From an uncultured Bacillaceae bacterium (GTDB taxonomy: Bacteria; Bacillota; Bacilli; Bacillales; Alkalibacillaceae), in contig CALGNY010000240.1 of the NCBI GenBank assembly GCA_937958375.1, positions 1-43,781 on the forward strand: a stretch of 43,781 nucleotides of DNA, in the 5' to 3' direction. How positions within the stretch are numbered: the stretch's first letter is position 1; each line of letters starts with the position of its first letter. Shown here piece by piece: positions 8,647 to 15,991 of the stretch. Made by a program: the position numbers and the translations under genes. The notes below the pieces were generated by a model. It worked only from the letters and a program-made list of their open reading frames with translations, made no database searches and was not told where the DNA came from.

Positions 8647-9936
8647 TTAAGATTTATATTTTTGGAAAGCATTCCGTGCGGCTTCAATCGTCTGTTCGAT
8701 ATCATCCATCGTATGTTCCGTTGATAGGAACATGCCTTCAAACTGGGAAGGTGGCAGGAAGACGCCTTGCTCAGCCATTTCACGGTAGTAGGTTGCAAAC
8801 CATTCCAAATCAGATGTTTGGGCTTTTTCAAAATTTGTTACGTCCTCATCAGTAAAGAAAAAGCCTAACATCGAACCTGCACGGTTGACTTGTAATGGAA
8901 CACCGAATTCCTTTGCGGCCTCTTGATATCCTTCTACCAATCGATCCGCTTTTTGATTGATTTCTTCATACGATTGCTCGGTCAGTTGACTCAATGTCGC
9001 AATTCCTGCTGACATGGCTAGTGGGTTACCGGAAAGTGTACCGGCCTGGTAAATATCGCCTTCTGGTGCAATGCGCTGCATAATTTCTTTTCGGCCGCCA
9101 TACGCACCTACAGGCAGTCCGCCACCAATCACCTTGCCCAGACAAGTGAGATCAGGTTTCACCCCAAAATGACCTTGTGCACTGTTATATCCGACGCGAA
9201 AACCAGTCATCACTTCATCAAAAATAAGCAACGTACCGTGTTCTTCGGTAATGGTTCTTAGGTTTTGTAAGAAGTCATTTACTGGAGGGACGACACCCAT
9301 ATTTCCTGAAACGGGTTCAACAATAACCGCCGCTAAGTCATCGCCATATTGTTCGAACACATAACGGACACTCTCCATGTCATTATATGGCACCGTAATC
9401 GTGTTTTTCGCAATGGATTCCGGAACGCCAGGGCTATCTGGTAAGCCTAATGTCGCAACACCAGAGCCTGCTTTAATCAGCAAGGAATCACCGTGTCCAT
9501 GATAGTTCCCCTCAAATTTCAAGATTTTATTGCGTCCGGTATACCCTCTAGCCAACCGAAGTGCACTCATTGTCGCTTCGGTTCCTGAATTTACCATCCG
9601 GATTTTTTCAATGGATGGAATCCGTTCCATGACAAGCTTCGCTAATTCATTCTCATATTCGACGTTGGCACCAAAACTCGTCCCTTTTTCCATAACTTCT
9701 TTCAGTTTGGAAATGACCTGATCGTGAGCGTGTCCAACAATGAGCGGTCCCCAGCTCAGTACGTAGTCAATGTATTCATTGCCATCGACATCGTAGATTT
9801 TTGAGCCTTTTCCTCGCTCCATATAAATCGGGTCCATATCAACGGATTTAAATGCCCGTACAGGTGAGTTGACCCCACCAGGCAGTAATTGTTCGGCTTC
9901 TTTAAATAGCTTTTGAGATTTTTCGTATCGACTCAT
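8647..9936 (-). CDS. hemL: Glutamate-1-semialdehyde 2,1-aminomutase
   Basis: HemL converts glutamate-1-semialdehyde to 5-aminolevulinate, using PLP in the cytosol; it is the step after HemA. The 429-residue length is usual. The PLP-binding lysine is K268 in LGKVIGGGLPVGAYGG. Also visible are MVNSGTEA (115-122), which binds the cofactor phosphate, and FDEVMTGFR (239-247), which contacts the PLP ring. The start ATG follows AAGGAGG. It is the last gene of hemCDBL, 13 nt after hemB, with a terminator downstream. Confidence 0.97.
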   Translation of the reverse strand: MSRYEKSQKLFKEAEQLLPGGVNSPVRAFKSVDMDPIYMERGKGSKIYDVDGNEYIDYVLSWGPLIVGHAHDQVISKLKEVMEKGTSFGANVEYENELAKLVMERIPSIEKIRMVNSGTEATMSALRLARGYTGRNKILKFEGNYHGHGDSLLIKAGSGVATLGLPDSPGVPESIAKNTITVPYNDMESVRYVFEQYGDDLAAVIVEPVSGNMGVVPPVNDFLQNLRTITEEHGTLLIFDEVMTGFRVGYNSAQGHFGVKPDLTCLGKVIGGGLPVGAYGGRKEIMQRIAPEGDIYQAGTLSGNPLAMSAGIATLSQLTEQSYEEINQKADRLVEGYQEAAKEFGVPLQVNRAGSMLGFFFTDEDVTNFEKAQTSDLEWFATYYREMAEQGVFLPPSQFEGMFLSTEHTMDDIEQTIEAARNAFQKYKS

Positions 9937-9949
9937 TCAAATAACCTCC

Positions 9950-10930
9950 TTATCTTTCATTCAACCATCTTGCGACATCTTTTGCGTGATACGTAATGAT
10001 CAAATCTGCACCTGCACGCTTCATGGATGTGATTTTTTCCAACACAATCGCTTTTTCATCGACCCAGCCGTTTTGTGCAGCAGCCTTGATCAATGAATAT
10101 TCACCACTCACATTGTAAGCGACGACCGGAAGTGTGTAACGATCCCTGACTTCGCGGATGATATCCATATAGCTGAGTGCGGGTTTGACAATGAGGAAAT
10201 CTGCACCTTCATCAACATCCGAATCAGCTTCACGCAAAGCTTCCAAGCGGTTTGACGGATCCATTTGATATGTTTTCCGATCACCGAATTGCGGTGTGCT
10301 GTCAGCTGCTTCACGAAAAGGTCCGTAGAATGCTGAAGCATACTTAATCGCATAGGACATAATCGGAATATTTTCATAACCCGCTTCATCTAGTGCTTGC
10401 CGAATTTCTGTGACGAAGCCATCCATCATATTGGAAGGCGCAATAATGTCCGCTCCCGCTTCTGCCTGAGACAGAGCAGTTTGCACATGGAGAGGTAAGG
10501 ATGCATCATTATCGACATAACCATCATGAATGACACCACAATGTCCATGAGAGGTGTATTCACATAAGCATGTATCCGCAATCACCAAGATCTCAGGATA
10601 CGCTTTTTTGATCAGTCGAGTTGCTTGCTGGATAATTCCTTCTTGGTCATAAGCTTGTGAGCCGACCTCATCTTTTTCTTTTGGAATGCCAAAAAGAAGT
10701 ACGGACTTAATCCCTAAATCGACAATTTCCTTCAATTCTTCTTCCAACAAATCCAAAGAAACTTGAAAGACGCCAGGCATGGAGGATACTTCATTCCGTT
10801 GACCAGCCTCTTCCATGACAAATAACGGATACACCAAATCATCCGTATGCAAATGGGTTTCACGGACCAAATCTCTCATATGTTTAGTTCTTCTCAGTCT
10901 GCGGTGTCGATCAAATCCTCGATTGCTCAT
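9950..10930 (-). CDS. hemB: Delta-aminolevulinic acid dehydratase (porphobilinogen synthase)
   Basis: HemB joins two 5-aminolevulinate molecules into porphobilinogen. The 326 residues carry the two Schiff-base lysines, K196 (SYAIKYASAFYGPF) and K249 (DFLIVKPALSYMD). A cysteine cluster (C121, C123, C131 in CLCEYTSHGHCG) marks a zinc-binding enzyme type. The ATG follows GAGGAGG and overlaps the hemD stop codon by four bases (ATGA), implying translational coupling. Confidence 0.97.
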   Translation of the reverse strand: MSNRGFDRHRRLRRTKHMRDLVRETHLHTDDLVYPLFVMEEAGQRNEVSSMPGVFQVSLDLLEEELKEIVDLGIKSVLLFGIPKEKDEVGSQAYDQEGIIQQATRLIKKAYPEILVIADTCLCEYTSHGHCGVIHDGYVDNDASLPLHVQTALSQAEAGADIIAPSNMMDGFVTEIRQALDEAGYENIPIMSYAIKYASAFYGPFREAADSTPQFGDRKTYQMDPSNRLEALREADSDVDEGADFLIVKPALSYMDIIREVRDRYTLPVVAYNVSGEYSLIKAAAQNGWVDEKAIVLEKITSMKRAGADLIITYHAKDVARWLNER

Positions 10931-11703
10931 TCTTTTGCCTCCTCAATCACTTGTCTGACACGTGTCGCCAGACCTTGTAATGTATATTCTTCCGGGATGA
11001 ACGTCTTTTTGAAACCCGCGTTCAATGCCGCATCTTCTGTCGTCCTCCCAATACAAAAACAAGGTTGGTCAAAAATATTCTTAGGATAAGTATCTAGTAA
11101 TTCAAAAAAAGCATGAATGGATGACGGTGATGTAAATACATAATAATCAAACGGTTGAGCCTGGAATTCGCAATTCAACTGATCCTTCACTTCATCATTC
11201 GTCACTGTCCGATAGACGTACATGTTTTCAAAATCAATCGCATGTTTCTTGAATTTCTCATCCATCGTCGTTCGTGAGAGTTCACCTTTGATCAATAGAA
11301 TTTTCTTCGGTTGCTCTACATCGAGAAATTCACGTCCCAAATGCTCTGCATCGAATGTGCTCGGGATAAAATCAACCGAATAACCTCGATCTTTAAGGGC
11401 TGCAGCCGTCCCAGTCCCGACCGCAGCTATTTTTTTGGCGTGCAGACGTTCCATAGTCCACTCGAGCCACTCCGTCGTTTCTTGAAAAAAACGAACTCCC
11501 TTCGCACTCGTAAAAAACACCCAATCAAATTCATCGAAATGATTCAGGATCTCAACGTTTTCAGGCTTTTTCCAAAGATTTGTTTCGATCACTGGAATAC
11601 TATGGACGGTGCACGGTGAATTTTTTAAGGGATCAGTGAATTTGTTAGCTTGTGATGGGCTTCTCGAAAGGAAAATCCGTAAATCCGCAGCACCCTCACT
11701 CAT
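10927..11703 (-). CDS. hemD: Uroporphyrinogen-III synthase
   Basis: HemD cyclises hydroxymethylbilane with inversion of ring D. The ~258-residue protein has the two-domain HemD layout and the loosely conserved segments FTSAKGVRFF near residue 67, AVGTGTAAAL, and FTSPSSIHAFF near 190. HemD sequences diverge strongly, so the call leans on context as well: it sits between hemC and hemB. The ATG at 11703 shares one base with the hemC stop; a GTG one codon earlier is the alternative start. Confidence 0.93.
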   Translation of the reverse strand: MSEGAADLRIFLSRSPSQANKFTDPLKNSPCTVHSIPVIETNLWKKPENVEILNHFDEFDWVFFTSAKGVRFFQETTEWLEWTMERLHAKKIAAVGTGTAAALKDRGYSVDFIPSTFDAEHLGREFLDVEQPKKILLIKGELSRTTMDEKFKKHAIDFENMYVYRTVTNDEVKDQLNCEFQAQPFDYYVFTSPSSIHAFFELLDTYPKNIFDQPCFCIGRTTEDAALNAGFKKTFIPEEYTLQGLATRVRQVIEEAKE

Positions 11704-12635
11704 CACGATTCATCCATTTCCTTCTTCGCTTCCGCAACAATTTCTAATGCACCTTGGGATATCAAATCCTCTGCCGCCAAACGACCAGCTTCAATCGGAT
11801 CTTTTGAAACCCTTTTCGACTGAAGTACTGTTTTTCCATCTGATGATGCGACTAACCCACGGACTTCGACCTCATCATCTTTCATAATGGCATAGCCTGC
11901 CACAGGCACTTGACAACTACCTTCAAGCATACTGAGTAACTTACGCTCGGATTTCACAGTTTTCTCCGTATACTCATCATTGATTTGTTGAATTAAGTCG
12001 ATCAGCTCTTGGTCGTCCTCACGGCATTCCAATGCCAATGCACCCTGGCCAATCGCCGGAAGACATACTTCAGGTTCCAAAAACTCCGTCACGATTTTCG
12101 GGTCCCAGCCGACTCTCTTTAAGCCAGCAGCTGCTAAGATGATCGCATCATAGTCCTCTTCTTTCAACTTGCGAAGACGGGTCTCGATGTTCCCACGAAT
12201 CCATTTGATTTCTAGATCAGGTCGGTAGGCAAGCAATTGTGCACCACGTCTTAAGCTACTCGTACCGATGACCGCTCCATTTGGTAAGTCATCCAATTTC
12301 ACATGGTCATTCGCGATATAAGCATCTCGGTGATCTTCCCGTTCAGGGATACAACCAATGGTAAGCCCTTCTGGCATTTCAGAAGGCATATCCTTCATAC
12401 TGTGAACGGCCAAATCGATTTCATGATCGTACATCGCTTGTTCGATTTCTTTAACGAATAGGCCCTTCCCACCAACTTTGGAAAGTGTCACATTTTGGAT
12501 CCGGTCACCTTTCGTCACAATTTTCTTCACTTCAAAGGTATAATCATTCGTTATTTTCTTCAGCTCTTCAATAACCCACTCGGTTTGCGTTAAAGCCAAA
12601 TTACTTCTTCTTGAACCTACAACGATATTTCTCAT
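11703..12635 (-). CDS. hemC: Porphobilinogen deaminase (hydroxymethylbilane synthase)
   Basis: HemC polymerises four porphobilinogens into hydroxymethylbilane. The 310-residue protein shows the family signatures GSRRSNLALTQT at the N-terminus, the VHSMKDMP segment, GTSSLRR, and PAIGQGALALE. The cysteine that holds the dipyrromethane cofactor is about C241 in LEGSCQVPVAGY. The ATG at 12635 has GGAGGA upstream; a TTG one codon earlier is less likely. A promoter lies about 35 nt upstream, so hemCDBL is a unit separate from hemA. Confidence 0.97.
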   Translation of the reverse strand: MRNIVVGSRRSNLALTQTEWVIEELKKITNDYTFEVKKIVTKGDRIQNVTLSKVGGKGLFVKEIEQAMYDHEIDLAVHSMKDMPSEMPEGLTIGCIPEREDHRDAYIANDHVKLDDLPNGAVIGTSSLRRGAQLLAYRPDLEIKWIRGNIETRLRKLKEEDYDAIILAAAGLKRVGWDPKIVTEFLEPEVCLPAIGQGALALECREDDQELIDLIQQINDEYTEKTVKSERKLLSMLEGSCQVPVAGYAIMKDDEVEVRGLVASSDGKTVLQSKRVSKDPIEAGRLAAEDLISQGALEIVAEAKKEMDES

Positions 12636-12668
12636 CAAAAATCCTCCTAGACTGAACTCTCTATTGTA

Positions 12669-12697
12669 ATAGTAGTAAAGTTACTTCGGTTTGTAAA
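12669..12697 (-). promoter_or_regulatory. Promoter of hemCDBL
   Basis: TTTACA (12692-12697) and TACTAT (12669-12674) are separated by 17 nt on the minus strand, ahead of hemC. This supports transcription of hemCDBL independently of hemA. Confidence 0.6.
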
Positions 12698-12754
12698 AGA
12701 TAATCCCTGATAGATCGCGTGATTGATATGATTTTGAAGGTGTCGTGCTCTTTG

Positions 12755-12848
12755 TCAGTGCGTTGAAACAGTTTTCTGTGTTCAACGAAGTGAGACGCCT
12801 TATCAATGCGTTGAGATGAGTTTTTTTGACATTCAACGCACTGAGATA
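12755..12848. repeat. Two palindromic repeats with core GCGTTGA/TCAACGC
   Basis: Two adjacent imperfect palindromes lie in the hemA-hemC gap. The first (12755-12795) pairs TCAGTGCGTTGAAACA with TGTGTTCAACGAAGTGA. The second (12801-12848) pairs TATCAATGCGTTGA with TTCAACGCACTGAGATA. A third relative is at 26251-26293. The rest of the 12636-12967 gap holds the hemC promoter and the hemA terminator, and no gene. Confidence 0.75.
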
Positions 12849-12899
12849 TTCAGGTTAGCTCCCGCCTTTGCACATAACGGGTATTCTTAACGTAAAACA

Positions 12900-12934
12900 A
12901 CCAGAAGACTAAGACAGCCTTCTGGTTTTCTAAT
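12900..12934 (-). terminator. Terminator after hemA
   Basis: The minus strand reads AACCAGAAG, a loop, then CTTCTGGTT followed by a T-rich stretch. It ends the hemA transcript before hemC, so hemA is monocistronic here. Confidence 0.8.
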
Positions 12935-12967
12935 CATTAGTCTCTGCTTCGTCAGAAACAATCTATC

Positions 12968-14332
12968 TTATTGTATGGCTTTAATTAATCCGGCAAGTGG
13001 CAGCGATTGGGTTACCGTGCGGTGGCTCTGGTGTTTATTATTCTGGAATTCAAGTTCTTCTTGTACTTCCTCTTCAATGCCAAATATTTTAACAAACAAT
13101 TTCAGCATATCCTCTGCTTCTTCCTCGCCAGCCATTTCTTTTGCTTGAAGAATTGGTTCTTTTAACATTTGGTTAATAATGCTTTTCGTATGCTTGTTCA
13201 GCACTTTTCTTTCGCGATCGGTTAAGTCTGGCATCTTTCTTTCGATTGAAGCCATTGTCGTTTCTTGAATGGAAAGTGCCTTGTTGCGAAGCGCTGAGAT
13301 GACAGGTACAACACCAAGTGTTTGCACCCACTCTTCAAAGTCATCCAATTCACCCGTGATCATTTCGTCAATTTCCTGCGCAGCCCGCTGTCTTTCTTCA
13401 AGGTTTTTGTTAATGACACCTTGTAAATCGTCAATATCATAAACGATGACACCATCTAAATCACAGACAGCCGGGTCGATGTTGCGTGGAACCGAAATAT
13501 CGATCATGAATAACGGTTTTCCATTCCGCTGACGAACAAGCGGAGACAAGATTTCTGGTGTAATGATGAATTCATCTGTTGACGCTGAAGTAATCAAGAT
13601 ATCAGCTTCTTGGATCACTTCATCGAGTTCATCCAGTGATTTTGCGGTACCGGAAAATTTATCAGCTACTTCTTTCGCTTTTTCATATGTCCGGTTCAAT
13701 ACGGTTACTTGGTCAATTCCTGATCCATGAAGGTTCTTCACAGCTAGTTCGCCCATTTTTCCAGCACCTAATATAGCGACATGCTGTTCTTTCAAGTCAT
13801 CAAAAATTTGTTTTCCTAACTCAACAGCTGCGTAACTGATTGACACTGCATTTTCACCGATCTCTGTTTCACGATGTGCTCGTTTTGCCATCGTCACAGC
13901 CTGCTTGAATAAATGGTTGAAAATAAGACCGGATGATTCGATTTCCTGAGCGACTTGGAACGCTTTACGCACTTGACCAAGGATTTGAGTCTCTCCAAGA
14001 ACCATGGAATCAAGACCTGCCGTCACTTTAAACAAATGGCGAATGGCCTCTTCTTCTTCTTTGATTTCGATATAATTTTTCAAGTAATCAAGATCCATTG
14101 AAAATTGATTCGCCAAAAATCGCTTCACATAGTATCGCCCGGTGTGCAGTTGATCTGACACCACATATAATTCAGTCCGGTTACAAGTAGATACAATCAC
14201 GTTTTCAAGGATACTTTTTTCTTGGTTCAATTGTAGCATCGTATCGCTTAAAACGTCTTCTGAGAACGCCAGCTTTTCCCTGATTTCAACGGGGGCTGTT
14301 CGGTAGTTGACACTTAAGACTACAAAATGCAT
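12968..14332 (-). CDS. hemA: Glutamyl-tRNA reductase
   Basis: HemA reduces glutamyl-tRNA to glutamate-1-semialdehyde with NADPH, the first committed step to haem. The ATG at 14332 follows GAGGGGTGA; with this start the catalytic cysteine in VSTCNRTELY is C50, as in characterised enzymes, which supports the choice over a TTG six codons upstream. The NADPH fold shows as AILGAGKMGELA (~185-200), and the C-terminal helical dimerisation domain is present. The protein has 454 residues. In B. subtilis hemX follows hemA; here hemX is missing and a terminator intervenes. A PerR-like box lies 110 nt upstream. Confidence 0.97.
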   Translation of the reverse strand: MHFVVLSVNYRTAPVEIREKLAFSEDVLSDTMLQLNQEKSILENVIVSTCNRTELYVVSDQLHTGRYYVKRFLANQFSMDLDYLKNYIEIKEEEEAIRHLFKVTAGLDSMVLGETQILGQVRKAFQVAQEIESSGLIFNHLFKQAVTMAKRAHRETEIGENAVSISYAAVELGKQIFDDLKEQHVAILGAGKMGELAVKNLHGSGIDQVTVLNRTYEKAKEVADKFSGTAKSLDELDEVIQEADILITSASTDEFIITPEILSPLVRQRNGKPLFMIDISVPRNIDPAVCDLDGVIVYDIDDLQGVINKNLEERQRAAQEIDEMITGELDDFEEWVQTLGVVPVISALRNKALSIQETTMASIERKMPDLTDRERKVLNKHTKSIINQMLKEPILQAKEMAGEEEAEDMLKLFVKIFGIEEEVQEELEFQNNKHQSHRTVTQSLPLAGLIKAIQ

Positions 14333-14375
14333 CTTTCTTTCACCCCTCAATTATCGTACAATCATGTATATCATT

Positions 14376-14384
14376 AGTATAACA
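14376..14384 (-). promoter_or_regulatory. Extended -10 promoter of hemA
   Basis: The minus strand carries TGTTATACT, an extended -10, about 45 nt upstream of the hemA ATG. No strong -35 is seen at the right distance. Confidence 0.45.
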
Positions 14385-14441
14385 AAATTATGTCGTTCAA
14401 CTTCATAACCTCTTTGAACGATTTATGAAATATATATTAAA

Positions 14442-14456
14442 TTAGAATAATTATAA
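14442..14456. promoter_or_regulatory. PerR box-like palindrome between hemA and a divergent gene
   Basis: TTAGAATAATTATAA differs from the PerR consensus TTATAATnATTATAA at one position. PerR, the peroxide sensor, is known to control hemA in B. subtilis. The box lies 110 nt upstream of hemA and about 67 nt upstream of the plus-strand membrane gene, so either or both could be targets. Confidence 0.55.
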
Positions 14457-14522
14457 TTCCATATTGTAGATTATCACATTCAAATAGCTACAGCAAGGAA
14501 ATCGCACGGGGAGTGAGTGATT

Positions 14523-15002
14523 TTGAAACAATCGAAAACATTTTTGGGTGTCCTATTAATCGGGTTCGGATTATTCTTTGTCCTTCAGCAATATGCTATA
14601 CCGTTTCTTTCCCGATTCGATACATGGCCAACCATTTTAATCGTATTAGGTGCGGCATTTTTGGCACAAGGATATTTGAATAAACAGCACGAATCCATTT
14701 TACCAGGTGGGATCCTGTTGGGTCTCGGCCTTCACTTTCACGCGCTCGATCAATCGGGAGGTTGGATTGACCACTGGGGTATGTACACATTAATCGTTGG
14801 TTTTTCTTTTTTATTGCGGGCACATAAAACGAACCAAGGCATTATGGCTGGATTAATTTTGATTATCATTTCATTGATCGGGATTTCATCCATTACACTG
14901 CCTCGATGGTTCGGTTGGATTGACTACCTATTTAGTCAAATCGAACAGTTTTGGCCTTTCTTGTTAATTGGTATCGGAGCGTTTTTACTGTTTAAAAAAT
15001 AG
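14523..15002 (+). CDS. Polytopic membrane protein resembling LiaI/LiaF-type membrane regions
   Basis: The ~159-residue product is made almost wholly of hydrophobic segments (six or so), with repeated short motifs such as GVLLIGFGL, ILLGLGLHF and LLIGIGAFLLF. These resemble the membrane parts of LiaF- and DUF5668-type proteins, but no soluble domain is present. The TTG at 14523 has GGAGTGA at a suitable distance; a GTG two codons upstream (14517) is possible. It is divergent from hemA and convergent with ysxC, a position where B. subtilis has the unrelated-looking membrane gene ysxD. Function unknown. Confidence 0.75.
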   Translation: MKQSKTFLGVLLIGFGLFFVLQQYAIPFLSRFDTWPTILIVLGAAFLAQGYLNKQHESILPGGILLGLGLHFHALDQSGGWIDHWGMYTLIVGFSFLLRAHKTNQGIMAGLILIIISLIGISSITLPRWFGWIDYLFSQIEQFWPFLLIGIGAFLLFKK

Positions 15003-15107
15003 AATGAATGGAGTACCGGTGCGCTCATCGTCATTTGAATCTTTGAATGTCGGTGAGAAGCACTTTCTGATCATGACGGTGAAAAAACATAATCCGAATG
15101 GTTTGGC

Positions 15108-15291
15108 CCACCAATATATGTGCCCTCCATCCTTCTTTATGTACCCTAATTGGCACGATATGTGACCGTATTTAAATAATATGTGTCCAAGTTGCAGATA
15201 TATGTGCCCAAGATGAAAAAATATGTGACCTTCAGCAAAATATATGGTTCCTAGTGTGCAACATATGGGCCTAAACTCGGATATTTGTGCC
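15108..15291. repeat. 21-bp tandem repeat array, short (about 9 units)
   Basis: About nine diverged units of exactly 21 bp share the core ATATGTGnCC. The complement, GGnCACATAT, is the same core as in the larger array at 41429-41974, so the family is present twice in opposite orientations. The minus-strand frame across it reads as a heptad (GHIxxxL), but lacks a start signal. The rest of the 15003-15404 gap holds a terminator and no gene. Confidence 0.85.
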
Positions 15292-15349
15292 ATTTCAGGT
15301 CTATATGCTACCTACGTAAACCTACGTTCGCATATTAATCCTAATAAAA

Positions 15350-15391
15350 AACCACCCGCACTGCTCACTTAAGTAAGCATTGCAAATGGTT
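15350..15391 (-). terminator. Terminator after lon-ysxC
   Basis: On the minus strand AACCA, GCA and GCTTAC pair in order with GTGAGC, TGC and TGGTT around a short loop, followed by six T. It lies just past the ysxC stop. Confidence 0.8.
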
Positions 15392-15404
15392 CAATACAAA
15401 TCAA

Positions 15405-15986
15405 TCAAAAATAGTTCGTCACATGGCGCCAAGCCACTTCTTTGCCTTCGCCTGTTTCAGCAGAAAATCCGATCAATTGATCTTCAGGTTCCATTTCTAA
15501 TAGATCCTCAATCATTTTTAGATTCTTCGCTTTGTTTGACTGAGATAATTTATCGACTTTGGTTGCTACGACGATGACCGGAATCTCGTAGTATTTCAAA
15601 AAATCATACATGATCAAGTCATCCTCGGTCGGCTTGTGTCTCGCATCAACCAATAGGATCGTCGCTTTGAGTGTATCTCTTTTTTCAAAATACTCCTCCA
15701 TCATCTTACCCCAGGCTTCTCGTTCTTTTTTTGAGACTTTCGCATAACCGTATCCGGGAACATCGACAAAAAAGAATTTCTCGTTGATTTGATAAAAATT
15801 CAATGTCTGGGTTTTGCCCGGCTTTGAGGAGGTTCGCGCTAATGCTTTTCGATTGATCATCTTATTGATGAACGATGATTTACCGACATTGGAGCGACCT
15901 GCCAGTGCGATTTCTGGCAGATTGCCCCCTGGATATTGTTTTTCGCTGACGGCGCTGATCACCAATTCGGCTTGGTTCACTTTCAT
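15405..15986 (-). CDS. ysxC: Ribosome biogenesis GTPase YsxC (EngB family)
   Basis: YsxC is an essential GTPase that helps assemble the 50S subunit. The 193-residue protein has the G1 P-loop GRSNVGKSS (30-38), the G3 motif DVPGYG and the G4 motif TKVDKL. The start ATG follows AAGGAG and lies five bases after the lon stop, so it is co-transcribed with lon as in B. subtilis. A terminator follows. Confidence 0.96.
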   Translation of the reverse strand: MKVNQAELVISAVSEKQYPGGNLPEIALAGRSNVGKSSFINKMINRKALARTSSKPGKTQTLNFYQINEKFFFVDVPGYGYAKVSKKEREAWGKMMEEYFEKRDTLKATILLVDARHKPTEDDLIMYDFLKYYEIPVIVVATKVDKLSQSNKAKNLKMIEDLLEMEPEDQLIGFSAETGEGKEVAWRHVTNYF

Positions 15987-15991
15987 AATAA

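Noticed and set aside
14985..15293. 102-codon minus-strand frame with GHIxxxL repeats
   Set aside because: Same cause: it crosses the short 21-bp array, overlaps the end of the membrane gene on the other strand, and has no start signal.
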